This document shows positions 48,530 through 60,792 of a stretch of 64,000 nucleotides of DNA, in pieces. The stretch's first letter is position 1; each line of letters starts with the position of its first letter. Source of the DNA: Heterocephalus glaber (taxonomy: Eukaryota > Chordata > Mammalia > Rodentia > Bathyergidae); assembly GCF_000247695.1 (NCBI RefSeq), contig NW_004624795.1, positions 12,428,870 to 12,492,869 of the forward strand. The letters run 5' to 3'. The notes below the pieces were generated by a model. The model searched no databases. It was not told the origin of the DNA and was given only the letters and a program-made list of their open reading frames with translations. The position numbers were made by a program, and so were the translations under genes.

Positions 48530-48760
48530 CCTGACTGGGTGGAGCAGGGGTAAGAGCTTAGGCTAGAGTCACACTTCTGGGTTCAAATTACACTTATCAG
48601 TGTGAGCTTGGAAAAGCTATTAACCTTCCCTGAACCTCAGTTTTCTCATCTATACAATAGGGTTATTATTAACTCATACACTTGTGAGATTCAATTTAGA
48701 TAACACATATGAAGCTAGATAGCATAGAAGACTGCATGTAAAGGTTAACTTTATTACTAG
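48530..48760 (+). mobile_element. MIR SINE
   Basis: 'ggtaagagcttaggctagagtc', 'ctgaacctcagttttctcatctatac' and 'gtgagattcaatttagataacacat' are in MIR order. Confidence 0.88.
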
Positions 48761-48894
48761 CCCACCATTAACTATTGTTATTTTACTACTACTAAGTATA
48801 CTGTGGCTGTCTTTACTTGGGGAACTTGGACCATGGCTTGCTGACTGGAGAGAATATTAATACTTGGCTATTGGCAGAAGCTGTCCTTTTTTAC

Positions 48895-49773
48895 AGTGGA
48901 GGGATGGGCTAACTTGGGTCCTCCAAGAAGATAAGTTGAAGTCCCTAAACTCTAGGACTTGGAATGTGATCTAGAACAAAATCTTTGTAAATAGGGAGGA
49001 ATGGAGGGGTTGAAGGGAGGGCTGGGCAAGGGTGAAAAATAAGAACCAAGAGAGACTATGTAAAGGTGCAAATTTCCAATGATGAATGTCATTATATTGT
49101 ATACCTAAAATGTACCAATGATGAGAATGAATAATCGATAATGCAAAATAGGAAGAAAAGGTCCAAAGCGGTAGGGGTAGTGGGAGGGGCAGGGGAAAGG
49201 AAAGAAGAGAAAGGAAAAAATAATAAGAAATGGAAAAAATGGAAATAAAGTCTTTGTAAATAGGGAAGGGTGGAGGGGGTGAAGGGAGGGCTAAGAATGG
49301 GGAAAAACTAAGAACCAAGATGCATTATGTAAAGGTACAATTCCCAATGAGAAATGTAATTGTGTTGTATACCTACAATGTACCAATAAAAGAATTTAAT
49401 AATAAATAAATAAATAAATAAAAAGAATGTGATCTAATTTGGAAATAGGGTCTTTGGAGATGGAATCAAATGAAGATGAAGTCTTCTTAAGTAGGTTAAC
49501 ACAGGATGACTGGTGTTGCTCAGAAGGGACATATGAAGAGAGACATCGATGAAAAGGCCATATGACCTTGGAGGCAGAGTCTGGAGTGATGGCACCGCTG
49601 GCCAGGGCTTGTTGGCCACACCAGAAGCTGAGAAACGGATGGAACAGACAGTACGGCCCTGCCAACACCTTGATTTCAGACTTCTAGATGCTTCCAGAAC
49701 TGAAACAAAGGAACTTTCTGTTGCTTTCACCCCCTACCCTGTGGTATTTGGTAGAGCAGCCCTAGGAAAATAA
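48895..49773 (+). mobile_element. ERVL-MaLR (MLT1-like) LTR, split by an insertion
   Basis: Left part: 'gtccctaaactctaggacttggaatgtgatct' (to 48973). Right part, from 49437: 'atttggaaatagggtctttgg', 'gactggtgttgctcagaagg', 'ccaacaccttgatttcagacttctag' and 'agagcagccctaggaaaataata'. This is the usual MLT1 order. A retroposon (48974-49424) separates the parts. No viral gene is present. Confidence 0.85.
48974..49424 (+). mobile_element. Retroposon with two diverged module copies, family unidentified
   Basis: The 451-bp insert ends in an AAAT/A tail (49401-49424) and is flanked by a perfect 12-nt duplication gaatgtgatcta (48962-48973 and 49425-49436), so an L1-type machinery inserted it. Inside, a module of about 140 bp occurs twice (48979-49120 and 49248-49387, offset 268-269 bp), each running from 'tctttgtaaataggg' through a purine-rich stretch and 'aagaaccaag' to 'tgtaccaat'. 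A purine-rich linker separates them. Copy 2 ends in a polyadenylation-type 'aataaa'. It may be a lineage-specific L1 3' UTR with an internal duplication. Confidence 0.8.
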
Positions 49774-50239
49774 TATGGAAGGCAAAGCAGTGCTTTCTTT
49801 CTGATGTGTCGCCTTGCCCCGCTCCTGGTCTGATTGCCTTCTCCCTCTGTGCGTTCCTCCCCATGGCCTCCCCCAGCGAGATCATGTGCAAGAGAAACTA
49901 GAGGAAAAGACCTTTTGTATAATTGAGGACACAGCCCCAAATCCTGATGTGGTTCATGCCTTGCCTAAGTCTAATTCACTGAAGACCCTGACATGGACTT
50001 CAGGGTGTTAAAAGATATTTTTTGGTAAAGAAAGACACTTGAACTCTGAGGTTTAATGTTTAATTTAGTGACCTCCAGGGCTCAGTGGGTTCTTTGGAAG
50101 CCAAGGAGTAACTGAGACAGTTAGGAGGTGTCAGAATTCCCAACTCTGACACTACAAACCGTACTTATCGGAGCAGTGTTTCCCATGGGTTGCTTCATTC
50201 AACTTGGCTATTTAGGGAAACAATGCAAAAAAAGAGAAG

Positions 50240-51030
50240 GAAGAGAAAGGAAATTGGGAGAGGTCCTGTGTATGACAGCGCGCAGCTGGCATCCTTACGT
50301 ACCTACCTGTATTTCCACCCAGCAAGACAACAGCGAACTTCAAAAGCTGCCAAACAGACCTTGATTTCTTTATGTTGTCCCAGAAAGCCTTTCAGGCAGG
50401 AATATTTGCCCAATTCGGTCCTGGAGTGAGTTTGAAGCTACACTAATGCAGTGGAGGTCGTGATGTCACCACCTTCGGGTCCGTGGTTGCGAGGACACCG
50501 GCGGGCACAGCAGCAATGAGTAATTACAGCACGCCTGTGGCTGTGCTTCTGTTCCTACTCAGGTGTGGCTGGCGAATCCAGCAGTGCATAAAAATAACTA
50601 CCATGAGTTTAAAACGATCAAAGTTGTGTGTCTCTGAGCACTCTCTACAAATGTGAAATTTGTTCCTCAACTTGCCATCTGTCCCGATATCAGGAAATAA
50701 CTGAGAGTGCTCCTTTCCCCTTGAGTGTGGCCAGCGTTGATGCCCATATCCTGGCACCCTAGGCGAGGCCGGCGCCTCAGCACCCCCTCTGCAGAGTGCG
50801 TGCGCATCGCTGACATCCGATTTATTATCTCCAAGGGCTGGGCTGGTTCATGGATGATTCATGACTCGGCTTTCCACTGCTGCTGGAGATGACATCATCC
50901 ATTCTGGGCCCAGAATAGACACAGAAGCAACAGTGGCCCCCTGTTTGTGTCTCTTGCCAGCCCTGAGCTCCCTCCCACTCAGCTGCTGCATGTTCAGTGA
51001 GTAGGAACCGCAGCGGACCCAGGGAGCCCA
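50240..51030. promoter_or_regulatory. CpG-retaining candidate regulatory block
   Basis: Several CpG patches (acagcgcgcagc; ccttcgggtccgtgg, ttgcgagg, accggcgggc at about 50476-50506; aggcgaggccggcgcc and gcgtgcgcatcgc at about 50761-50810) and CRE-like cores (gtgatgtcac at 50459-50468, atgacatcatc at 50889-50899). No repeat recognised. Regulatory role is inferred. Confidence 0.3.
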
Positions 51031-51299
51031 TCAGAAATATCTCCTTAGCAGAAGGCCACCAAGGCTGTCAGACAGCACAGCAGAGGACGGACCTTCCCAA
51101 AGTCCTGTCTTGCCTTTCGCTCCTCTGTTTGGATTTGAGATCTCCCATGTAACCCACAGAGCTGCTTAACTCTTGTGGCCAGTTTTGATTTCCTCATATA
51201 GAGACAAGGTTGGCTAGGAAGGTCTGCTTGGCACCTTAGCCCAGCCTTTGATGCGCTGCATGATGAATGATGGCTGTGATGTCAGAGGTTTGGAACTGA

Positions 51300-51410
51300 G
51301 GTGGTGGTTTTTAACCCTGGTTGCCCATTAGAATCACCTGGGGAGTTTTTAAAACTGTACTGATGGAGCCTTGGCACCGATCATCTTGAACATTCCCCAG
51401 GCTGGTGCCA
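51300..51410 (+). mobile_element. MER5A-type hAT-Charlie fragment
   Basis: 'ggtggtttttaaccctggttgcccattagaatcacctggggag' and 'tttttaaaactgtactgatgg' are the MER5A left end; the right part is lost. Confidence 0.85.
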
Positions 51411-53607
51411 GTGTGCATTCTGGGCTGGGGTCATGGGATCACCAAGGACCCTTCCAGCTATAAACACCACCCAGGCAGGTCGAGGCCACTCCTCCTCAAG
51501 TGGCCTGCTGCCTAAGGAACCCACAAACCAATGACAGTTCTTGTTTGCTTGCTTGCTTAAGAGAGAAGAAAATGGCACTGGCATCTTTATAGTGGCTTCT
51601 TACAGCCAATTTGAAAGAAAGACCAAAAATATTGGTTTGATTTTTAAAAATCCATCATGCCCCTGCCTCGTGGTGCCTGGTTACAGCCCTGGTAGGTGGG
51701 GAGGTGTGCTGGAGCCAGGGTCAAGAGACCTTACTCGTCTTGGTCTCAGAGCCTGGGTAGAAAGGTATCTGCCTACAGATTGAGATCTCAACTTCCTCCA
51801 CATTTCCAAAATCCCCGGTCTTGGCATCTGAAGTCTTCTTTTAATTAAGTTGATTCATTTGCTCTGGAAAGAAATTTCCTGATTCAGCTAGTATATTTAT
51901 GTATAAACTGTGCTGGAAACACCTGGCAATTTTTCTGAGTGACAATAAGAAAACGTAGTCTGAAAATTATGGTTTAATTTGCTCCCTCCCCCATTCTGTC
52001 TTACCATTCTAGAAAAAAATAGAGTAGGATTTACAAAAGAGGCTTTGTATTTTGCCAGTAGTGCTAATCTGTTTTACAACAGAGATATGTGTATCCACAA
52101 TATCTAATAATTTCCCTTTATGTTATTTTTAGAACTCAGATTTTTAATGGACAATTGAATCCTTCTTTGGCAAACAGGAAATCATCTTAATTGCATGTTT
52201 TTATTTATTGTGAATTTATAGGTAGGTCCTAAAGGGATTGGTGAGCATATAGAGTTAGAATGAGCGCCATGGTAATGAGTTTCTTTTCAGGAGTTATAAG
52301 CTTTGTTGCCACTTTTGAGTTGCATCTCCGCTGCGTGTGTGTGTGTGTGTTGTGTAGATTTGCGTGAGTAACACTTTTGTAGGGTATATGTGCCAGTGAT
52401 CGTGTTTGTGTCTAGATGGAAGGATGAGGAACATGTTTAAGTTGAATATAGCCCTTGGTTGGTTGTAAAAAATATACTGGAATCAAAGACACTGTAAAGG
52501 ATCAAAATGGGAAAATAAGTGCCTGCTCCTGTCTTATTTTATTTTAGGTTTGTGGTTCCTTGAATTGGAGACTAATTAAAATCCCCAGGTGTAATAAAGA
52601 CCAGTGCCCCAGCCTAGTCATTAATAATATCGTTAACTTTTCCAGGATAGTGTAAGTGGCCTCCACAAAGTGGTTTGATCATAAATGGCACCTCCTGTGT
52701 TCACCCCCTTTTCCTTTCTTTTACAAGGTTCTTTAGCAAAGTGTGGGGGTAAGGCACTGCAGGTAGCCTAGCAAATCTTGTTGCTGCCTGGGCTGTAGCA
52801 GCTGGGGAGGGAAGAGGAGAGCAGCTGTGGTCCTGTTATTAGTCATTCCGTGAAGAAATTGATTTGATAAATAATAAAGCAGTGATATTAGCAACACATG
52901 CTTGCAGGTCAGATGACTTCGATGAAATCCCCCAGTTAAGTGTGTGTAATGATTTGACAATATATATGCCTTCTAAAAACATCCTATTTTAAAATGGAAA
53001 TTGGACTGTTCGTGCAGTTCTTAGCAAATATGCCAAGACCATTACCAAAGGGAGCTTGGCAATCTGAAGGATGATCTTTCTGTTTAACTTGGCCTCTACC
53101 CTCCCCCTTTCAGCCTATGCTTAAGCTCACTTTGTTTCCCTGTCCTTGCCTTTTCATTTTGTTAACTGTTTTGATTTGTAAAATACTATGCCTCACACTA
53201 CACTCCTTTATGATGATTTACTGTGCTGTTCTTATCTTTCACCTTAAATCCTTGATAAGAGCATTTTAAAAATGAAATTGCTACCTGACACTATTATAAA
53301 ATCTTGGCTGGCAGCCAGGGGAGAAACAAGAGCTGGGGAGGAGAAAAAGGAGACTCAGTTTAGAGAAAGGAAAGATTTTTACAAGAAGCGGAGAGCACTT
53401 TTTCCCCCCTGAATTTTGGAAGCCTTTTCAAAAGGGAAAAAAAATTTTAACAGAGCATTAATATAACCTTGTCATGCCTTTCACCATTGCATGGTCAACC
53501 ATGGGGGCGGAGGGTGAGGGTGTGGAACTGGGAGAGAGTCATTGGGCCAAGGTCATCTGCATGGAAGATGAAATTCATGAATATAGTTTGCTGTGGATTG
53601 GAACTGG

Positions 53608-53672
53608 GTGGGTGGATGCATGGATGGATGGATGCATGGAAGGACAGATAGATGGACTGACAGATGGATAGC
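53608..53672. repeat. (GGAT)n-like imperfect repeat
   Basis: Run of tggatg, gatgcatgg, gatagatgg and gacagatgg units over about 65 nt. Probably an aged tetranucleotide microsatellite. Confidence 0.85.
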
Positions 53673-53679
53673 ATTTAGG

Positions 53680-53725
53680 CAGCTATTATATTTATAGTTT
53701 GACAGCTACCATATTTATAGTTTGG
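53680..53725. repeat. 23-nt tandem duplication
   Basis: Two adjacent 23-nt units (53680-53702, 53703-53725) share cagcta and atatttatagtttg, differing at about three positions. It follows the GGAT repeat at once. Confidence 0.9.
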
Positions 53726-53949
53726 AGCAGATGCCCTTCCTAACTCTGGTCATCCTCTCTCTCCTGTACCCTACCCTGTTTTGTTCCAGACAAGTCAAAA
53801 CAGAATCTCCTTTAGTTCCATCAGCTATGGTGGCTGCCTTGCTAGAGGAAGATGGAAACTTTTCTTGCACTAGTTTGGCTCCCCTGTATGTCTGGAGATC
53901 TCCTTTTATCCACAAAAGGCATCAGTGATTTTGGTGGGTGGGGGGGAGG

Positions 53950-54840
53950 GCAGCAGTAAATAGAGCTGTCTGAAGGAGCAGGCGTTTAAATTTTAATACA
54001 GTGATTTAATGAACTCTCGTCTTTAATTCTTGTGGCTTGGAGAAGACAGCCATTCTTCCCATAATGGAGCTTGTTAGCCCATCTCAGTACTGACTGCTGC
54101 TTTTATTATTATTATGACGACTGGAGAACTTAAGTCTGAATGTTGGAATAACAGGTTTCCTAAGTGCCTGACAGAGAAGGGGGTGTGTAATGATGATGAT
54201 CTTCTGTGGGAATAACAGTGGCCACTGTTGGATCTGGCACCGGCATCATTATATCTGAGTCGCCTGAAGGGCCATTTGTGACGACCTGGTATTTATGGTC
54301 CTAGATTATTGGGGTGGGGGAGAGTGAGGCGGCAGAAGGGACACTCATCATCCCATCAGGGCTCGACAGCTGAGGTGCAGCTGCTGGGCGCTGAGGCCAC
54401 AGCCCTGGGGAGGCCTGTGTGGATAACTGGAGACTCTGGAGCAATTATGCCCAATTTATCACGCACCTCCTGAAAATATAATCCGCCACCAAAATGACTG
54501 CTTTTGGAAACTGTCTTGTCTCTTTTGAGTGGAGACTGGAGACAACCAGACAAGGTTCGGTGGTAACGAATAAAGAAACATTACTTTCTGAACACAATCT
54601 TCTGTTACCAGTCACTTTTCAACAGACATTCAATCAAAATGCTAATAGCGGCGGCAACAAGGGAACGAGGTTATTGTAATACTAATTGATTGGTTGGAGG
54701 GTGGGTTTTGATAAGTACAGCTGAAGATTTCTGAAATATGATTCTCTTTAATTACTGGGATGGTAATAAAAATGAACAAATGATTTAATGATGATTTCCT
54801 GGGTGATGGCGTAAAGATTTAGTTTGAGTTTAAAATGGGA
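53950..54840. promoter_or_regulatory. Candidate conserved enhancer block
   Basis: No repeat in about 900 bp. It has TAAT-rich stretches (ctttaattc, actaattgattgg, ctttaattactgg, atttaatgatgattt) and retained CpGs (ctctcgtc, atgacgactgg, gagtcgcc, gtgacgacc, agcggcggcaac, gaacgagg, ggcgtaaag). Composition resembles intronic enhancers of developmental genes. Confidence 0.35.
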
Positions 54841-56764
54841 TATGATGGAAATGCAGCAGAAAAAAAGTAGAGCCCTGCTGGGTGGTCTTGCCCTTGTCAA
54901 AGCCAAGCTGGGGATTCAAATCCAGAGTGCCCTTGGAAGGCTGTGTGCAGAAAAGCGATAAGGATAAGGACCTCTCCCAGGTTGTCAGGGACAATGAGGC
55001 AATGGGTGGGTCCCAGCCTGAGGTCACTGGTATTTCGCAGAATAAACTGGGTACACGGACCCTTCCAAGTGCTCCTGTTGGACGTCTTCAGGCTGGCCAG
55101 GATACAGCCTGTTGCAACAGGACAGAGGGACACCCCGTCCCCCATAACTATAGAGACACACCTTGTGCTTGCTGGCCCTCCTCTCTGTTCCAGGCACTGT
55201 GCTGTGCTTTGGAAGGAAGGACCATAGAGCCCATAATTTCATATACTGTTAAGTATTAGGAAGATAAAATAGAGAAATATTGGCAAGGAGGCCTGGAGCC
55301 TACTTTATTTAGATAGGTGCTTGGGAGTGGCCTCACTGGGGAGTGGGCATTGGAGAACTGCACGGTGGGAGGCATTTCGGGGAGCAGGTAGGGAGGAGCT
55401 TATGGGGAGGGATTGGGAGGTTGTAGGACACATGGGAGCCGGGGGACTGGGAGGGGAAGGAGAGAGGAGCTGAGAGGTAGCCTGGGGCCAGATCATGAAG
55501 GTTGATGTGCCAGGTAAGGTGTACAGCTGTGCTCTCAAGAGGTCCCCAAACTGAGGAAGGAGGAGCGGGTGCACACTGGGAAGCGGGAAGGCCACCGACA
55601 TCCACTGCAGAGAGCAGTGAAGTGGGGGTGGCGTGTGGCAGTCGGAGAGGCCTGGGACTTGGCATACACACTTGGAGGTGACACAGGACGACATTCCCGT
55701 GGGCTGGATGTAGGTTGTTGGGTGGAGGGGAAATAGCTCTAACTCTAGGTTCTTGGGTTGAGGACTACTTTGGGGAAAGGGAGAGATTTTAAGAAGAAAA
55801 TCAGTTCTGTTTGCAAGTCACGTTGGAGTCCATTCTGTGATACACAACATTTGGTGATAGACAACAAGAGGGATATACCACAAGCACGCACACACATCCC
55901 CGGCCGTTTCTCCATAAGACTCCCTAAAGAGGGCACTTTTGCAGGACAAATAGAAGTACAGTTTTGTTAGTATAGAAGACAGTGAAACATGGACACAGGA
56001 TAACTGTTTGGTCCCAAAGCACTGCGGTTTTTCCAGCATCCAAGATCCCCAGAGCTTTTCTGTTGTGATTCACCCCGAAGGTTTCATGAAAGATGTTGCC
56101 TGTAGGAATCAAAGCACCACTGCATCCACCCCCATGGGGAAGAGAGGGCCCAAAGATGCAGTCCTCTCACTGCACTCAGTGACATCCTCCCCCGAGCATG
56201 TGCAGAAGGGCCTCAGCTCCTTAGGAAGGTCCTTGGAAGACAGACCCTGCCCCCAGGGCCCTGGGCACTTCCTGCTTCTTTCAGTCCCCTGGCTCAGATT
56301 TCAAAGGCCTAACCTGTGAAGAGGGGCTCAGCTTTTGGGTCCCCGACAATACAGATCACAAGTGGGGCTACCAGGGCCAGGTGCAGCTCTGGCAAGTCAG
56401 CTGTTTTTTGTTTTTTTTTTTAAAGAGCAGAAATCAGATTTGTGTTATTGGGGTGGGAGTAGGGGCTTAATTGGGGCAGAGAGGCAGCACTAACCTTCCT
56501 TTCAATTTGTCAGGCTTTCTTTCAAAAGATTTGCCAAAGAAGAAAGGGTAATTAATAGGCTTGAAGTCATTTCCGATGTGTCAGGATTTCTGCCTAGCTT
56601 CCAAGTGATAATGTTCGCTGGCTCCAGGCCTCTGGGGAGCCTTCCGTCTTATTAACTTGTCTGGGAGAAACAGGGAGTGGGGACAGCTTGGGCCAGTGGG
56701 TGACGGGAAATAAAGATTTGTAGTGTAGTGAGCTGTAAACACTGGGGCTGAGGAAGTTTGGTTT

Positions 56765-56800
56765 GGGGGCTGGGAGCAGGTGGGGGCAGGTAGGGAGGGG
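56765..56800 (+). repeat. G-quadruplex-type motif
   Basis: G runs of 5, 3, 5, 3 and 4 separated by loops of 2, 7, 6 and 1 nt. Confidence 0.6.
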
Positions 56801-57574
56801 TGCTTTCTTACTCGGCTTCAGCAGGGAGCAGAGGCCTGGGGTTTCCTGGCCGAATGACCATTCCCTTCTCCCCGACGACTCGTCCAGAGTCACCTCAAGG
56901 GAAGAAGTGCATTTAATGAGCAACACGTTTCTGTGTTCACTTCATCCTTCTTACCTTGTTCTTTTAGACACACACGCGCACATACACAGCATCTCCCACT
57001 GAAACTGTGGTTGGACTTCACAGTAATTATTTCCTCCAGGCCTGGAAGTGGCTGCCCATGCACAAACCCCAAACTTTTCAACTTTCCCAAAGACAGAGTT
57101 GTTAAAAAGCATGTTTTAAATGCCTAATTGTGAATGGCTCCATCTACGACAGGGCTGGCTATCCATGCCCGCTCTCTACCCTGGAGGTGTTTATGGGCTG
57201 AGAAAAGAAGCATGTGGTGCCCCACCCCCACCCCCCACGCACAGGTTTCACTGCATACTGCTGGCCCCGGGCTACCATCCGGCAATTAAAGTCTTGCTGA
57301 GTGTAGAGGAGAAGTCCTATTTGACCTTCATTTCCGGTAGTTCCTCAGCGCCGTGGGCCCATTGTGACAGCAGCTTGCCTCCTGAAACCTCTGTCCTTTT
57401 TTCTCCCTTCGTCCCTATCCTGAGCTACCATTCATCTTTGAAAATTAAGGACTGGGTGAATCTTATGTTCTAATTGAGTGAATGTATGGATGATGATGAT
57501 AATCTTTGTTAGGCACTACTGAGCTTTTTGGTGTATTCCTGAATGTAGTGTTTACAGTGCAACCATGCCATTTA

Positions 57575-57665
57575 CCTGATGGGTGAGCCATACTTAGGTT
57601 AACTGATTTGCCCAAGGTCATGCAGCAGTGTAAGGTGGAGCCTGGATTCCAAGCCAGGAATACTC
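57575..57665 (-). mobile_element. MIR SINE fragment
   Basis: 'ttaactgatttgcccaaggtcatgcagcagtgtaagg' and 'gcctggattccaagccagg' are the antisense MIR core. Confidence 0.75.
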
Positions 57666-59164
57666 CTGCATTTGTGCTCAGGGACGAGGGATCTTCATTT
57701 GCCTAGAGGTTAGTGGACAGCCAAGACCCTGCTGAGTACAAGGAGGTCACAAGAGAGGCTTTGAGATGGGCCCCTAGTGGGGCCACCCCTGACTTCAAGG
57801 AGGTCACCTTGGACTGATTTTGGAGCCTTTGGAGGCTGTGGTGCTGGGCCTGGTACAACATCTTTTCTGGCCTTCACCCCAGAGGAGGGGAAGTGACCCC
57901 CCGCCCCAGGCTCAGTTGTCCCTGAATGCTGCTTTCGTTAGTCAGGAGAAATCTCTGAGACTGGAAGTAAATGTCACAGACAGATGCCTCTGCTGAGTGC
58001 TGCCTGTTGGGGAGGGGCTTCCAGGACTGTGTCTGAGCAGGATTGGGTGTCTGGCTGGCAGCAGGAGGCAGTGGCTGGCAAGGCCTTGCTGCAGCAGCCG
58101 GAAGGACAGCGTCCCAGCGACCTTCAGGAGGCCAGGAGCACAGGTGTCCTTGACACGCACCCCTCTGGGGCTTTTCTTCTCCTTTGTTGCACAATGCTGG
58201 AGAAGTAAACGTTGAGTTAGTGGAGGAAACCTGGCCTAAATAATGCCAGCTTCAGCTGGCTGCCAGCTGCTCCTTGCATACTGTGCTTTCCACTGTTTAA
58301 AATAGCAAGGTTTGGGGTGTTTCGGGTCGTAGGGAAAGAACACGACGTCTCTTTTCTCTGATTATTTGTGTGTGTGTGCCTCTTTCTACCCTTTCTTTTC
58401 CAAAAGTAATTTTAGGGACAGAATCAAAAGTTACAGAGAAATCTAGATTAACTCTTTTCTTTCTTCTTAATCTCCTCTTTGTCTGTATCTCTTCGGCCAA
58501 TGGATTTGAAGACTGGCTGGAAAATGTTGGGAATTCCCAGCCCAGGAAGCAGAGGAGGCTCAGGACTGTGTCCTGCTTCCTAGGAGAGCTCAGCGTAGGG
58601 TTAGATTGTATGCAGGACCAGCACACACACAGGGACCCATGTGTCCTTCTCTCCGGCCCCATTTAACCCAGGCTTCTGTGGCTCCTCAGTCTTCTGCCCA
58701 GCCTCACCTTACAGATCTTTCTAAGAGTCATTTCTTCTATTAAAACTAAAAGGTAGGAGTTGAGGAGGGGCAGGGGTGCCCTTGGAAAATATAATTAAAA
58801 TGTGTTTGTTGTGCTGATTAAAGAGAAAGAATGGTCATTATTCACATGAATGACCTTCTCCCGGTGATTTTTTGAAAAGACTTTTGTTGGTTTGTTCCAA
58901 GTGGCTTGGAACTCGCATAATAGCCTACTTCCTCAGAGTTTCCTGGGCAAGGCCGTGAACTGGGAAGGAGCGGAAGACCTCTGATTTCAGTGCCTGTAGG
59001 TAAAAGGGGAGGGGCAGAGAGAGCCGTGTTCCCTCTCAGGCTAAGGAAGACTTCCTTCCTGCGCGCTGAGCCTGAGGACATGAGGGTTCACTGCTCCTGC
59101 CTGGCCCTGGGCTGGACAGTTCTTTGGTTTGCTGATCAGAGCCAGGCCTCCTCGGGGTCCCTGA

Positions 59165-59222
59165 CTGCCAAGAGGGAGGGAAGGAATAAAAGAAGGAAGG
59201 AGGGGAGGGAAGGGAATGGGTG
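59165..59222. repeat. Purine-rich GGAA/GGGA tract
   Basis: A polypurine stretch of gagggagggaagg-type units about 58 nt long. Confidence 0.8.
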
Positions 59223-60245
59223 GCGCAAAGGCTGCAGCCTGGGATGTGGTGGTGATTGGGTTGGAAGTGGTTTTCAGCCAAGCTTAGAAACCAAGTGTGA
59301 GGAGCAGTGTGTGGGTTGCTGCTTTGTCTGTTGGTCCCCAGCGCACCCGTGGGCCCCTGCGTGCACCCGACGTTCCCACACCTGTCTCCCTCCCCACCGC
59401 TGAGCTCAGAGCCTGTGCGTACAGGTGCTGAGATTGGTAACAGTTGCCCACTTGCTTCAGGTCCTCTCTCTGGGCTCCAGAAGGGGAGAGGGAAGGATTT
59501 AAAGGGCCCACATTTGCAAGGGCTGGAAACAGTGAGGTCTGAAGCTGGGAACACGGGGCCACTGGAGGCGAGTTTGTGTGCTGACTGCTCCTGTAGAAAG
59601 AGCAGGTCGGGCAGGAGCTGTGCCCCAAGTCAGGGTTCTCTCCCCTTGCCAGGGCAACACCCTGACTTCCCTAGGGTCCTTGGGCTTCTAGAAGGAGTGG
59701 CTTCTTCTGCCCAGAGGCATTAGAACCTTACTGGGCCTGAAGGGAGCGTCTCCTGGACTTAGAGCACCTCATCCTGGCTCTTGAGGACCCAGGTGTTCAT
59801 GCCCCAACTACCCCAGCCCTGGGCACTGTCTCCCTGCTTCCTCACTGGGCCCTCAGACGAGCTGGTCTGTGAGGTTTTTACTGCTTCACCACACAGTAAA
59901 CCACACAACTCACAGGGGAGTGGCAGCGTTTAATTAAGTTCAGGGTCATGTTCACTGGTCTGTACTTCCTAACTCCCTTTCTGAGAGGTGCTGGGAACTG
60001 AGCTTGGCTTTCTGCCTCCTGCTTGTCTCTGAGCATGGAGGCCAGCCAGCACCCCGAGCTGGGCTCCCTCCTCACTGCCCCACAGCACCCAGACCCTGGG
60101 TCTTCTTCTCCTCGGGGTGCTTATTCTCTAGCCTGGGCCTGAAGTGACAGGGCCAAGGTGGTAGGTGCTACCACTTGGGTTCTGCCTCCCTCAAAGGTCT
60201 TGGCTGATGGGCTTTCCTGAGCCCTGAGAGTCCATTTTAGGCCCT

Positions 60246-60258
60246 GTTGCCCAGCAAC
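60246..60258. promoter_or_regulatory. RFX X-box-like palindrome
   Basis: GTTGCCCAGCAAC inside a longer inverted repeat (ctGTTGC-cca-GCAACag, 60244-60260). Two GTTGC half-sites with a 3-nt spacer. Confidence 0.6.
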
Positions 60259-60746
60259 AGGTCAGTAGGTTGGAGATGGTCTAGCAGGTTTCCCCACATC
60301 TCTGAGGAGGCAGGAAGCGGTCCCAACTTTCAGATTCTCTGGCCTCTAGGCCTCACCCTTCGGCTCTGAGTCCTGACATGGGTAACTTTCTGTGATTGCC
60401 CATGAAGTATTTTCAGAAAACAGGTAGGAACATAAATATAAATAACTCCCTCATCACGTGACCCGTGGACCACCTAGAATTTGTAGCATGGAAAAATCAA
60501 GCTGTCCCAAGTTTGGGGCTGGGGAGTCTTATCATTTGAGAGGCTGATTCTGGACTTTGAGTGAACTTTTTCCCCAACCAGAAGCAGAAAAGGGATCTCA
60601 TTGACTTAAGAAAAAAATGTTTTGTTCTTGTTTTAAGAATTTGGGCACCAGTGAGAACAATGGGAGATGCCTGATGTATTGAAAGAGGGATCAGAAATCA
60701 TTTGGTTGGAACAAGGTCTTTTGTCATCTGTTCTGCTGGCCAGCAC

Positions 60747-60747
<1 letters not shown>

Positions 60748-60789
<42 letters not shown>
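60748..60789. repeat. (AC)21 microsatellite
   Basis: Uninterrupted 42-nt AC run; it encodes a spurious Thr-His stretch in one frame. Confidence 0.97.

Positions 60790-60792
<3 letters not shown>

Noticed and set aside
57218..57240. C-rich run as a minus-strand G-quadruplex
   Set aside because: Only three separated C runs; it lacks the fourth run.
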